Assembly: GCA_946479285.1 (NCBI GenBank)
Contig: CAMLFH010000006.1
Location: 186,001-250,000 of the forward strand
Direction of reading: 5' to 3'
Source of the DNA: an uncultured Flavobacteriales bacterium
Lineage (GTDB): Bacteria; Bacteroidota; Bacteroidia; Flavobacteriales; Crocinitomicaceae
DNA length: 64,000 bases
In this document: positions 1 to 8,924 of the stretch, one piece after another
How positions within the stretch are numbered: the stretch's first letter is position 1
How the letters are laid out: each line of letters opens with the position of its first letter
Position numbers and translations under genes: made by a program
Notes under the pieces: generated by a model
Seen by the model: only the letters and a program-made list of their open reading frames with translations
Database searches by the model: none
Told to the model about the DNA's origin: nothing

Positions 1-360
1 TTTAGGTAACTGATCGTAAAAGTAATGAATCCGCAAGAATATGGCGGAATTGTTGGAAGATTTGTGGGTGAAAGAGGATTTGTACAGAAGAATTTCGCAG
101 GTTCGAGATTCCGAATTCCGGATGAAAGTTTCGTTAAACCCCGTTTCTATAGTTGTAGGGTTTCGGACTTTCGAATTTTGAAAGTGCAGTTCGTTAAAAC
201 TAGAATTCTATAACTCTATAATTCTAGAATTCTAGAATTCTCTAATTCTCGAATTCTTCAGTAAATCGGGTTATTTCGTGAGTTCAAGGAAGTTGTAATC
301 ACTTTGAAAGAGGATTACAGCAAAAACTCCGACCTAACTCAAAAGAATGCTTTTTCTTTT
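1..360. other. Gene-poor left edge with AATTC-rich repeat tract
   Basis: No convincing gene lies here. Stops occur in all three plus frames within the first 15 bases, so no reading frame enters from the left. A 46-codon frame at 41-181 (+), starting MAELLEDLWVKEDLYRRISQ, has protein-like composition and could be a small gene or the remnant of a C-terminus. It has no visible start signal and I do not call it. From about 205 to 260 the sequence is a low-complexity run of AATTCTA/GAATTCT units, resembling the degenerate intergenic repeats seen elsewhere in the window. Confidence 0.5.
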
Positions 361-368
361 TACATTTG
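361..368 (+). promoter_or_regulatory. Bacteroidota -7 promoter element (TACATTTG)
   Basis: TACATTTG matches the Bacteroidota housekeeping consensus TAnnTTTG and sits 18 nt before the ATG of the permease at 387. A clear -33 TTTG is not evident. Transcription would start roughly 4-6 nt downstream, giving a leader of about a dozen bases. Confidence 0.5.
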
Positions 369-386
369 TTTCCCACGCGAAATACT

Positions 387-2321
387 ATGAAACAGAATTC
401 TCTCTTCCGTAAAAAAAATGTTCAGGATATCCTTGCATCCGCTCAACAAGACTCTCTGGATGGGCACGATGCTCTTGGAAAACACTTGAAAGTAAGAGAT
501 TTGGCAGCTTTCGGGATCGCAGCAATTATTGGTGCGGGAATTTTCAGTACAATTGGTACGGCCAGTGCTGACGGCGGTCCGGCAGTAATTTTCCTGTTTA
601 TATTCACTGCTCTTGCCTGCGGATTTGCTGCATTTGCATATGCTGAGTTTGCATCCATGGTTCCTGTTGCGGGATCTGCTTATACTTATTCTTATGTAGC
701 ATTCGGAGAAGTGGTTGCCTGGATCATCGGCTGGTCGCTGATTATGGAATATGCCATTGGAAATGTAACGGTTGCCATTTCATGGAGTGATTATTTTTCC
801 GGTATGCTTCACGGAATAGGAATTGATTTGCCTGCGTGGATCCAAACAGATTACATGACGGCTTCGAACGGTTATTATGAAGCTGAGTCACTGATGAACG
901 GAGGGAAATTGTTTGAAAATCTCAGTATGGGAATGCAGGCCGCACATAATGCCTGGACATCTGCACCAACTATTGGGAATTTTCACATCATTTTTGATTT
1001 TCCGGCAATTATGATAGTGATTCTGATTACCTGGCTCGTTTACCGGGGTATGAAAGAAAGCAGGAATGCCAGTAACCTGATGGTTGTGGTGAAACTAGCT
1101 ATTATATTACTGGTAATAGCCGTTGGAATTTTTTATGTTGACACAAATAACTGGACTCCCTTTGCTCCGAATAATGTGGAAGGAATCTTAAAAGGGGTTT
1201 CAGCCGTTTTCTTTGCTTACATCGGGTTTGATGCCATATCTACAACAGCAGAAGAATGTGAAAATCCACAGCGCGACTTACCTCGCGGAATGATGTGGGC
1301 CATTATTATTTGTACAGTTCTGTATGTCATTATAGCTTTGATCTTAACGGGAATGGTTTCTTACAAGGAACTTGCGGTTGGTGATCCATTGGCTTATGTA
1401 TTCGAGAAATTGGATTTGAAATGGATGTCCGGAATTATTGCTGTTTCTGCAGTAGTTGCGATGGCTTCTGTACTGCTTGTTTTTCAAATGGGACAGCCGC
1501 GCATCTGGATGGCAATGAGCCGTGACGGATTGCTTCCAAAGAAATTCTCCAAAGTACACCCGAAATACAAAACACCTTCGTTTTCCACGGTTGTGGTTGG
1601 ATTTGTGGTAGCTGTTCCTATCCTGTTCTTAAACCTTACAACCGTTACAGACTTATGCAGTATCGGTACTTTATTTGCTTTTGTATTGGTTTGCGGAGGC
1701 GTTTTAGTCCTGCAAAACAAAACGGATATTCCACGCGGGAAGTTCAAAACACCTTATGTCAATGGAAAATATGTACTTCCATTTTTGGTTGTCGGTGCCG
1801 GAATTCTTTTGTTTACAAAAGACTATAGGGAAGGAACTATGGCTTTCATTAAAAATGAAAAACAACTGAAGTCCGTTGAAGAAGTTTTGGGAGAATTGAC
1901 CACCCGGCAAACACTGGCTCTTAAAAAAACGGTCGATGCGAAAGATCCGGAGGGCTTCAAAAAAGCAGAAAATGATGTCGAAAATTATTATTCGGCAGTT
2001 GAGAAAAACGAACAGTTTTATGCGGATGTAAAAGTGTTGGGAAGAACAGAGAAAGACTTGTATTCCTCCGGCTTCTCCTTGTTTGCGCACAAAATTCCGA
2101 TGTGGATCTTCCTTTTGTTTACCATTGCAATTACCATTGTTACCATCTTTAAGAATCTTTCATTAATTCCACTTCTTGGACTTTTGTCCTGTTTGTACAT
2201 GATGGCACAACTGAAGCTGGATAACTGGATTGCATTCTTTATCTGGTTGGTTATTGGTTTGGTGATCTACTTCCTTTACAGCCGCAAGAATTCAAAGCTT
2301 GGGAAGAAGACTTCCTGGTAG
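387..2321 (+). CDS. APC-family amino-acid permease (cationic amino acid transporter type)
   Basis: Inner-membrane transporter of the amino acid-polyamine-organocation superfamily, expected to move amino acids by proton-coupled symport or exchange. After a hydrophilic N-terminus the first helix carries the family signature GIAAIIGAGIF followed by GPAVIF, and FFAYIGFDAISTTAEECENP marks the helix-8 region typical of CAT/YfnA-like members. About 12 hydrophobic segments are visible. I chose ATG 387 (MKQNSLF) over the in-frame TTG at 366 because that TTG lies inside the -7 promoter element. At 644 residues it is longer than the usual 450-500: after the twelfth helix there is a charged segment of roughly 100 residues (about 480-580), then three more hydrophobic helices. 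Substrate cannot be assigned. Confidence 0.88.
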   Translation: MKQNSLFRKKNVQDILASAQQDSLDGHDALGKHLKVRDLAAFGIAAIIGAGIFSTIGTASADGGPAVIFLFIFTALACGFAAFAYAEFASMVPVAGSAYTYSYVAFGEVVAWIIGWSLIMEYAIGNVTVAISWSDYFSGMLHGIGIDLPAWIQTDYMTASNGYYEAESLMNGGKLFENLSMGMQAAHNAWTSAPTIGNFHIIFDFPAIMIVILITWLVYRGMKESRNASNLMVVVKLAIILLVIAVGIFYVDTNNWTPFAPNNVEGILKGVSAVFFAYIGFDAISTTAEECENPQRDLPRGMMWAIIICTVLYVIIALILTGMVSYKELAVGDPLAYVFEKLDLKWMSGIIAVSAVVAMASVLLVFQMGQPRIWMAMSRDGLLPKKFSKVHPKYKTPSFSTVVVGFVVAVPILFLNLTTVTDLCSIGTLFAFVLVCGGVLVLQNKTDIPRGKFKTPYVNGKYVLPFLVVGAGILLFTKDYREGTMAFIKNEKQLKSVEEVLGELTTRQTLALKKTVDAKDPEGFKKAENDVENYYSAVEKNEQFYADVKVLGRTEKDLYSSGFSLFAHKIPMWIFLLFTIAITIVTIFKNLSLIPLLGLLSCLYMMAQLKLDNWIAFFIWLVIGLVIYFLYSRKNSKLGKKTSW

Positions 2322-2466
2322 TTATAGTGCATATTTGCTGATTCTTCCTGTCTCTCTTTGTGTTTTTTGTCTGAAAATAAAGAGTGCATCACTTAGGGAG
2401 ATTTAGCTCATCACTTCCTGTAACTTTTTGGAACATTTACCAGTCTAACAAATGTAATTGGATGCT

Positions 2467-2527
2467 TAATTCGTAATTCGTAATTCGTAATTCGTAATTC
2501 GTAATTCGTAATTCGTAATTCGTAATT
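2467..2527. repeat. 7-bp tandem repeat, 8 copies of TAATTCG
   Basis: Eight perfect consecutive TAATTCG units (2467-2522) plus a partial TAATT. They occupy most of the space just before the ATG at 2549 in the 227-bp gap after the permease; nothing else is recognisable in that gap. The unit is not a multiple of three and the run is non-coding, so copy-number slippage would change spacing upstream of the next gene. Confidence 0.95.
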
Positions 2528-2548
2528 TGGCATTCCTAATTAAATGAT

Positions 2549-3646
2549 ATGAAAGCTACTACAATTTTCACTCTCCTTCTTCTAATCGCTTCTGCGGGCA
2601 CTTCCTGTAAAAAGAAAACCAAAGATCCTGATAACGACGGAACAAGCTACGCTTCCATGGAAGTCTATAAAGAAAATGCAATGGGTGTAATCTACAACCA
2701 GGCTACAAACAGCGTTGCTTACAATAAGCCCGATGCAAACGGGGTCTATAAAATCTATATTTCCAATTACGACGGAACAGGAGAATTTCAGCTGACTTAT
2801 CCCGGATGGGCATCAGACAGGCAGCAATGGGCAGAAGAATGGGATCCTACAGGCCAGTTCCTCATTTGTTATGTGGAGAAAACAGCTTACGTTACCGAGC
2901 CGGATCATACACGTACTCCGGAAGATGCAATTCCCGGTTACGGAGCTTATACAGATGTTTGGATTGTTAAGCGGGATGGTACTCAGGCCTGGCAGATGAC
3001 CAATTATACCAATGATTATGACAAAGGTGTGATTCATGGAGCAATTTCTGCCGACGGAACTATGTTTGCATGGACAGAACGCATCCAGGCACCTGTTTTT
3101 GCAGATTTGAACTTAGCTGCAGGAGCTTATGTATTTAAAGTGGCAGATGTAAGCTGGGGATCAATACCGGTTTTCTCTAATATTCGAACTTACCAGCCAA
3201 ACAATGAATTAGCCGGAGGAGAAGTAGATGCCGTGAGCCCTGACAAAACAAATATTTTGATCTACAGTACCTTCGAATCCCATAATCTTGTTGCAACTCC
3301 CATTTATCGGATTGACCTGGCAAGCGGGAATACCACCAAGCTGACTACCGAAAGCTTTTCGCAGGCGCCTACTTATACTCCGAACGGACAAAAGATTGTT
3401 TATATGACAGGCGATCAGTGTGATATTTTTCCCGGGCAATTGCAAGGGGCCGACTGGTGGGTAATGAACGCAGATGGGAGCAATAAAAAGCGTCTCACAT
3501 ACATGAATATGAAAAACCATCCGCAAAGTGTTAACAGCTATCGTCTTGCAGGAACAGTTTCGTTTATCAATGACAGCACTTTTATTGGTGGAATAATGAC
3601 ACAATCTTTAGGTTTGACAGGCTATAGCGCATTGGTCAAATTCTAA
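2549..3646 (+). CDS. TolB-like beta-propeller lipoprotein
   Basis: Predicted lipoprotein of 365 residues. The signal sequence MKATTIFTLLLLIASAGTSC ends in a lipobox with Cys20 as lipidation site, followed by a KKKTKDPD linker. The body has repeated short beta-blade motifs such as SNYDGTGEFQLTYP, IVKRDGTQAWQMTN, SPDKTNILIYS, TPNGQKIVYMTG and MNADGSNKKRLTY, the pattern of WD40-like/TolB propellers (PD40 family). Such proteins usually bind other envelope components; no enzymatic residues are evident. ATG 2549 is the only start that gives a complete signal peptide. It stands alone, between the 7-bp repeat tract and ffh. Confidence 0.8.
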   Translation: MKATTIFTLLLLIASAGTSCKKKTKDPDNDGTSYASMEVYKENAMGVIYNQATNSVAYNKPDANGVYKIYISNYDGTGEFQLTYPGWASDRQQWAEEWDPTGQFLICYVEKTAYVTEPDHTRTPEDAIPGYGAYTDVWIVKRDGTQAWQMTNYTNDYDKGVIHGAISADGTMFAWTERIQAPVFADLNLAAGAYVFKVADVSWGSIPVFSNIRTYQPNNELAGGEVDAVSPDKTNILIYSTFESHNLVATPIYRIDLASGNTTKLTTESFSQAPTYTPNGQKIVYMTGDQCDIFPGQLQGADWWVMNADGSNKKRLTYMNMKNHPQSVNSYRLAGTVSFINDSTFIGGIMTQSLGLTGYSALVKF

Positions 3647-3668
3647 ATGGAAAATTGATAACGGACAA

Positions 3669-3698
3669 TTAAAAAGATTAAATCGAGGAATCTTTTAA
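3669..3698. terminator. Possible weak AT-rich hairpin terminator
   Basis: TTAAAAAGATT pairs with AATCTTTTAA (one bulged A) around a 9-nt loop, about 20 nt after the lipoprotein stop. The stem is A/T-rich, so termination strength is doubtful. The surrounding AATTGATAAC/CAATTTTAAA context resembles degenerate Bacteroidota intergenic repeats. Confidence 0.35.
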
Positions 3699-3749
3699 TA
3701 AATTGTGCAATTCCTTGTCAATTTTAAATTTTACATTTTCAATTAGTCT

Positions 3750-3757
3750 TATCTTTG
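3750..3757 (+). promoter_or_regulatory. -7 promoter element of ffh (TATCTTTG)
   Basis: A perfect TAnnTTTG match 25 nt upstream of the ffh ATG at 3783; predicted leader about 20 nt. Confidence 0.55.
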
Positions 3758-3782
3758 TGTTCGAAAAAAATCGCTCAATAGC

Positions 3783-5132
3783 ATGTTTGATAATCTTACC
3801 GATAAGTTTGAACGCGCCTTTAAAGTTTTAAAAGGACAAGGACAAATTACTGAAATTAACGTAGCTGAAACATTGAAAGAAGTCCGCAGGGCTTTATTGG
3901 ATGCCGATGTTAACTATAAGACAGCCAAAGATTTCACCGTTCGCGTGAAAGACAAGGCAATGGGTGAGAATGTATTGACTGCTATTTCCCCAAGCCAGTT
4001 GATGATTAAGATCTGCCACGAAGAGTTGGTGGAATTAATGGGTGGAAATGAAAGTGAGATCCAAATTCAGGGAGCACCGGGAATCGTTTTGATGTCCGGA
4101 CTTCAGGGTTCAGGTAAAACCACTTTCTCCGGAAAATTGGCGAATTACCTGCAAACAAAAAAGAATAAAAAACCATTATTGGTTGCTTGTGACGTTTATC
4201 GTCCGGCTGCTATTGATCAATTGCACGTTCTCGGAGAGCAGCTTGGAATTGAGGTTTACTCGAATAAAGAAGAAAAAGATCCGGTTAAAATTGCAACGGA
4301 TGCAATCATTTTTGCTAAAAGCAAAGGATTCAATGTGGTAATCGTCGATACTGCCGGTCGTTTGGCAATTGACGAAGCCATGATGGATGAGATTGCTCGT
4401 GTTAAAAAGGCAATCAATCCAACGGAAACCTTGTTCGTGGTGGATTCCATGACGGGTCAGGATGCAGTCAATACAGCAAAAGCATTCAACGACCGCATCA
4501 ATTTCGACGGAGTTGTTCTAACGAAATTAGACGGTGATACACGTGGTGGTGCAGCTTTGTCTATTAAGACAGTTGTAGATAAGCCAATCAAGTTTGTAGG
4601 TACGGGTGAGAAGATGGACGCATTGGATGTGTTCTATCCGAAACGTATGGCCGATCGTATTTTGGGAATGGGTGACGTGGTTTCCTTAGTGGAGCGCGCC
4701 CAGGAACAGTTTAACGAAGAAGAGGCTCGTAAACTTCAGAAGCGTATTCAAAAAGATCAGTTCGATTTCAACGACTTTTTAGGTCAGATCCAGCAGATCA
4801 AAAAGATGGGTAATGTCAAGGATTTGATGGGGATGATTCCGGGAATGGGGAAAGCCGTTAAAGACGTCGATATCCAGGATGACGCATTCAAGCATATTGA
4901 AGCAATCATTTATTCCATGACTCCGAAAGAGCGCGCAAATCCTTCATTGATGAATGGTCAGCGTAAAAATCGTATTGCTGCGGGTTCCGGAACAAACATC
5001 CAGGAAGTAAACAAATTGCTGAAGCAGTTCGAGGATACGAAGAAAATGATGAAAATGATGAGTAATCCGAAGAACATGATGGGCATGATGAAGCAGATGA
5101 AAGGAATGAAGGGTGGAATGCCTGGTATGTGA
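3783..5132 (+). CDS. ffh: Signal recognition particle GTPase Ffh
   Basis: The protein part of the bacterial signal recognition particle. It binds signal sequences emerging from the ribosome and, with 4.5S RNA and FtsY, delivers membrane proteins to the translocon. The 449-residue protein has the expected order: N domain (about 1-90), GTPase G domain with P-loop GLQGSGKT (106-113), DVYRPAA, DTAGR near 190 and TKLDGD near 248, then the M domain from about 300. The M domain ends in a very methionine-rich tail (MMKMMSNPKNMMGMMKQM), which lines the signal-peptide groove. Length is normal and no key residue is missing. It has its own promoter element upstream. The 4.5S RNA gene was not found in this window. 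Confidence 0.98.
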   Translation: MFDNLTDKFERAFKVLKGQGQITEINVAETLKEVRRALLDADVNYKTAKDFTVRVKDKAMGENVLTAISPSQLMIKICHEELVELMGGNESEIQIQGAPGIVLMSGLQGSGKTTFSGKLANYLQTKKNKKPLLVACDVYRPAAIDQLHVLGEQLGIEVYSNKEEKDPVKIATDAIIFAKSKGFNVVIVDTAGRLAIDEAMMDEIARVKKAINPTETLFVVDSMTGQDAVNTAKAFNDRINFDGVVLTKLDGDTRGGAALSIKTVVDKPIKFVGTGEKMDALDVFYPKRMADRILGMGDVVSLVERAQEQFNEEEARKLQKRIQKDQFDFNDFLGQIQQIKKMGNVKDLMGMIPGMGKAVKDVDIQDDAFKHIEAIIYSMTPKERANPSLMNGQRKNRIAAGSGTNIQEVNKLLKQFEDTKKMMKMMSNPKNMMGMMKQMKGMKGGMPGM

Positions 5133-5154
5133 TATAATTAAGAATTAACTGTGC

Positions 5155-5210
5155 CTTCGACTTCGCTCAGTCACCGTTAATTTCGAAAAAGACACTGAGC
5201 GAAGTTGAAG
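5155..5210. repeat. Inverted repeat, CTTCGACTTCGCTCAGT type
   Basis: Left arm 5155-5171 (CTTCGACTTCGCTCAGT) and right arm 5194-5210 pair over 17 bp with one mismatch around a 22-nt loop. It fills the 93-bp gap between ffh and the next gene on the same strand. The arm sequence belongs to a class I recall as widely dispersed in Bacteroidota genomes. It may end the ffh transcript. Confidence 0.75.
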
Positions 5211-5225
5211 TGACTTTTATAGTAT

Positions 5226-5801
5226 ATGCTGGATTTTCAACTCACTTCCAACGAACAATACTCCAACGCTTTCCGCGAAGCAGGAATCGCTTCCTTCAAA
5301 GAAGCCTGTGATTTTGTAGCCCGGCTTCCTTATGGAAGAAATGCCAATCGGGAAGATTTCGGATTGGTGTTTTCGGAACGAAAAGGAACCTGCTCTTCCA
5401 AACATGCTCTACTTGCAACACTTGCTTTGGAAAATGGACATCCAGAAATTGAACTAATAGCAGGGATCTTCCTGATGAGTGGAGAAACCCATTCAAAATT
5501 GAGTGATTTTTTCACCGATAAAAGTTATTCAAACATTCCGGAATGCCACTGCTATCTTCGTTTCCAGGGCGAACGCTTCGATTACACAGATACCTCCAAC
5601 GGGTTGGAGCGTATTGCTCCTAAAATTGTTCGTGAACAGCGCATTGACCCCAATCAGGTCAGTGATTGGAAAGTGATGATCCACAAACATTACCTGCAAG
5701 GCTGGCTCACCCGGAATCCTGCGTTTGAAATGACTTTGGAAGAACTCTGGAAGGATAGGGAAGAGGCGATAGCGCTATTGGCAGGGATCAGTCGCGACTA
5801 A
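5226..5801 (+). CDS. Small transglutaminase-like (papain-fold) protein
   Basis: Stand-alone 191-residue cytoplasmic protein without signal peptide. The stretch KGTCSSKHALLATLALENGH (Cys56) is the nucleophile helix pattern of transglutaminase-like proteins. It is followed by ECHCYLRF (His108) and RFDYTD (Asp119), giving a plausible Cys-His-Asp triad in the correct order and spacing. Family members act as cysteine proteases, peptide N-glycanase-like enzymes or transferases; the substrate cannot be inferred here. The spacing between Cys56 and His108 is compact and there are no accessory domains. ATG 5226 follows the inverted repeat by about 15 nt. It could also be an inactive fold member, but the triad appears intact. 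Confidence 0.6.
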   Translation: MLDFQLTSNEQYSNAFREAGIASFKEACDFVARLPYGRNANREDFGLVFSERKGTCSSKHALLATLALENGHPEIELIAGIFLMSGETHSKLSDFFTDKSYSNIPECHCYLRFQGERFDYTDTSNGLERIAPKIVREQRIDPNQVSDWKVMIHKHYLQGWLTRNPAFEMTLEELWKDREEAIALLAGISRD

Positions 5802-5817
5802 TCCCCACAAATTCGAA

Positions 5818-6510
5818 TTATTCCATCAATTTTATCAAATCTTCTTTCGAACAAACACCCGTAATTCGTTTTACTTCTGAACCATTTTTGTAAATAATAA
5901 ACGTCGGAAAAGTGCTCGCACCCAATTCTTTCACCAATTGCGTTTGTGAACCACCATCCACATAAATTACCGGATATTCCTTTGACAATTCGGCCACAAT
6001 CGGGCTCATTTTCTTACACGGCGGACACCATTCTGCCCCAATATCCACCAATACCGTTTTATTCTTAGGAATGGAAGCCATAAAATCACTCAGGTTGATT
6101 TGAGGGGTCTCTTTTTTGCCTTCAACAGGAAGATCTTCCAGGTTCCAGGAATTAATTCCTCCACGAAGATTGTAAACTGTTTCAAATCCTTGCTGCATCA
6201 GCCATTTTTGAGCTGCTGCACTTCTTGATCCCGCCAGGCAATAGACGTAAAGTGGTTTGTGCTTGTCGAGAGAAGCTGTACGTTCCTTAAATTGCTCCTG
6301 GTTATTCCAGTCTGCCTGAAAAGCATTGGCAATATGCCCTTGGTTAAATTCGTCGGAAGTTCGAACATCCAAAAGTTGTATTCCCTTGTTTTGAAGGGAA
6401 TCCCGGAATGATTCAGGAGCTAGTTCTTTCTTCTGTGCAAACGGGTGAATCAATAGTGTTAAAAAAAACAATAATGAAACTTGCTTTGTGAAAAATTGAG
6501 GGTATATCAT
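5818..6510 (-). CDS. Rhodanese-thioredoxin fusion protein, exported
   Basis: A 230-residue protein with an N-terminal hydrophobic signal segment (VSLLFFLTLLIHPFAQ), so probably periplasmic. Residues about 30-130 form a rhodanese domain (LLDVRTSDEFNQGHI; active-site loop CLAGSR with Cys91). Residues about 140-230 form a thioredoxin fold with WCPPC (Cys162, Cys165) and the cis-Pro loop STFPTFIIY. Rhodaneses carry sulfane sulfur on the loop cysteine, and thioredoxins reduce disulfides or persulfides. The fusion suggests a persulfide relay or dithiol repair in the periplasm, which is inference. It converges on the upstream gene with only 16 nt between stops and has no obvious partner gene. Confidence 0.85.
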   Translation of the reverse strand: MIYPQFFTKQVSLLFFLTLLIHPFAQKKELAPESFRDSLQNKGIQLLDVRTSDEFNQGHIANAFQADWNNQEQFKERTASLDKHKPLYVYCLAGSRSAAAQKWLMQQGFETVYNLRGGINSWNLEDLPVEGKKETPQINLSDFMASIPKNKTVLVDIGAEWCPPCKKMSPIVAELSKEYPVIYVDGGSQTQLVKELGASTFPTFIIYKNGSEVKRITGVCSKEDLIKLME

Positions 6511-6701
6511 TGAATTTCAATGTCTAATTATACATTTAAAACAAGCGAATGTTCGACAATAGTCAACTTTTGGAAACCAAATCGCTCTTTCTCACGTAAA
6601 TGTACTCAATGACGATTTGGAATACTTGTAAAAAACTGTTAATTTCGATGTAGTTAATGTTAGAAAATACAATTACGATAGCTTCTCAACACTTATACTC
6701 T

Positions 6702-8924
6702 ATGTTTCTCCGATACTTATTTTTGTTGATTTTACTTACCACATTTTCTTCTATAACAAGAGCGCAGGATGTTTGGTTACAAAATCATTTTTCTCCTAGT
6801 TCAGGTTGTGCTTTATCAACTCTTGAAACGGTTACTGTTTTGGTAAATAACAACTCCGGTGTTATTATGCCTTCCAATACGATCCAGGTTTACTACAGAG
6901 TAGATGGTGGTGCAATCGTAAATCAGCCTTTATCATCAAATTTGACAGCAGGAGCTTCCTGGAATTTCAGTTTTTCGGTAAAAGCAAATTTATCAGCATG
7001 CGGAAGCCACACTCTGAAAGTTTGGGTTGCCAGAGCAGGAGATTTGAATCATTTGAACGACACCTTGTCGTGGACCGTTCAGAATGATTGTCCGATCGTT
7101 CCCGGAACAGTGACTTCAGATATTACGGTTTGCCAGGGAGCAAATGCAGGGACATTATCCTTGACAGGTTGGTCATATGGAACAATTACCGGGTGGGAAT
7201 CTTCTACAAATGGCGGTTCTACATGGTCTGCTGCAACACCCGTTTCAACAACACCTTCTTTTGCTTACAATAACGTAGCACAAACTACCCAGTATCATGT
7301 CTTAATTAATGGTGGTTATTGCCCCAATGCAACTTCAGGATATGCAACGATAACTATTCAGGCTCCTCCAATTCCCGGCACACTGGCGGGATCAGACTCT
7401 TTGTGTGAGAACATGGCCAACGGAGTTATAACTCTTTCCGGAAATAATCAGCCGGTTGTGCATTGGCAGTATTCTACGAATGGTGGAGGTGTCTGGACAA
7501 CAGATGCAGGAAATACAACGACAACTTATAATTATGCAGGGCTTACAAGTACAACGATCTATCGCGTATTGGTAGACGGTGGAATCTGTGCGGATGCATA
7601 TTCCGATACGGCAATGATCTACGTAGATCCGGTTTATCCGCCTACGGTTTTGGCAGGAAGTGATTCACTATGTATTACGAATGCAACAGGTTTTGTAAAT
7701 GCTACAGGTACTTTCGGTTCTGTTTTGGACTGGGAAATTTCCAATGATGGTATGTCATGGACCGGTGTAGGAAATCAGACAGGGAGCCAGGCTTATATCA
7801 ATTTGACTCAAACTACATATTACAGAATGTTTACTGAAGGTGGGTATTGTCCGGATGTGATTTCTGATACAGCGATTGTTTACGTACAATCAATACCTGT
7901 TCAGCCAACTATCGGACCTTCTGATACCGTTTGTGCAGCTTCAGTAGTTGGAATCCTGAATATGACCGGTGCAACAACCCCTGTTTTGAATTGGGACTCC
8001 TCAATAGATGGAGGGAGTAACTGGACGGATATTGGAAATCCAACAACTTCTTATGATTATAGCGGTCAGACTGTGACAACTATTTATCGTGCTTTCCTGG
8101 ATGGAGGTTTCTGTCCTGATTATTATTCAGATACAGCAATCATTAAATTAGATTCAGCTCCTATAGCAGGTGTTTTGAACCAAAGTGGAAATGCCTGTGA
8201 GTTTACATCCGAAGATTTACATTTAGTTGGTTCGGTGGCAGATTCATTGTTTTGGCAGTTTTCTACTGATAACGGTGCAACCTGGCAGACTATTCCTGAT
8301 TCGGATACCATTGATTATAACACCTTTGCAATTACCCAGGATGTTCAGTTCCAGACAGTAGCATTAAACGGAGTTTGTCCACCCGCAATTTCAAATCCTG
8401 TTGCTATTACCATGCTTCCTTCTCCAATTGCAGATGCGGGTGTGGATACAGCAATCTATTTAGGAGAAACCGTTACATTGAATGGTTCGGGTGGAGTTAC
8501 GGGAATCTGGCTGCCGGGATCAACACTTTCAGATGCAACAATTCCCAATCCTGTGGCAACACCTCCCGCAACAACAATTTATGTTTATAATGTGATTGAT
8601 GTTTCAGGCTGTGTAGGAAGCGACTCGGTTATAATTACTGTACTGGATCCGATCCAGTTCAATATCCGAAATGTTGTTACAATGAATAACGACAACTTTA
8701 ATGATACCTGGAATATTACCGGAGTGGAATTTTTCCCTATGACATCTGTCAAGATTTTTAATCAGTATGGGAAAATGCTTTATGAAAATGAAGATTATAA
8801 GAACGACTGGAATGGAAGTTTCAAAGGTGCTCAATTGCCAAATGGAACCTATTACTATGTTGTTTTGAAGGGTGGAACAGAAGAGGAATATAAAGGAACA
8901 ATTACACTATTGGGAAATGAATAA
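6702..8924 (+). CDS. Secreted Ig-like repeat protein with T9SS type B sorting domain
   Basis: Surface or secreted protein. ATG 6702 is chosen over 6657 because MFLRYLFLLILLTTFSSITRAQ is then a proper signal peptide (740 residues). The middle consists of about six related 85-90-residue segments with PG(T/V)L..SDSLC..., W.YSTNGG..W, T.YRVLVDGG.CPD..SDTA, probably Ig-like folds. The last 85 residues (NVVTMNNDNFNDTWNITG, VKIFNQYGKMLYE, DWNGSFKGAQLPNGTYYYVV) are the gliding-motility-associated/type B C-terminal signal. It overlaps the next gene by 8 bp (ATGAATAA), so it is very likely translationally coupled to the PorP/SprF protein. Type B cargo commonly needs a cognate SprF-like partner. Confidence 0.88.
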   Translation: MFLRYLFLLILLTTFSSITRAQDVWLQNHFSPSSGCALSTLETVTVLVNNNSGVIMPSNTIQVYYRVDGGAIVNQPLSSNLTAGASWNFSFSVKANLSACGSHTLKVWVARAGDLNHLNDTLSWTVQNDCPIVPGTVTSDITVCQGANAGTLSLTGWSYGTITGWESSTNGGSTWSAATPVSTTPSFAYNNVAQTTQYHVLINGGYCPNATSGYATITIQAPPIPGTLAGSDSLCENMANGVITLSGNNQPVVHWQYSTNGGGVWTTDAGNTTTTYNYAGLTSTTIYRVLVDGGICADAYSDTAMIYVDPVYPPTVLAGSDSLCITNATGFVNATGTFGSVLDWEISNDGMSWTGVGNQTGSQAYINLTQTTYYRMFTEGGYCPDVISDTAIVYVQSIPVQPTIGPSDTVCAASVVGILNMTGATTPVLNWDSSIDGGSNWTDIGNPTTSYDYSGQTVTTIYRAFLDGGFCPDYYSDTAIIKLDSAPIAGVLNQSGNACEFTSEDLHLVGSVADSLFWQFSTDNGATWQTIPDSDTIDYNTFAITQDVQFQTVALNGVCPPAISNPVAITMLPSPIADAGVDTAIYLGETVTLNGSGGVTGIWLPGSTLSDATIPNPVATPPATTIYVYNVIDVSGCVGSDSVIITVLDPIQFNIRNVVTMNNDNFNDTWNITGVEFFPMTSVKIFNQYGKMLYENEDYKNDWNGSFKGAQLPNGTYYYVVLKGGTEEEYKGTITLLGNE

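Noticed and set aside
25..213. 62-codon reading frame at the left edge
   Set aside because: Composition is unlike a protein and it overlaps a low-complexity AATTC repeat; no start signal.
2467..2527. CRISPR-like array
   Set aside because: The units are 7 bp and directly adjacent with no spacers; no cas genes in the window.
6657..6701. Upstream ATG of the first type B protein
   Set aside because: Adds 15 polar residues before the signal peptide; ATG 6702 gives a proper export signal.
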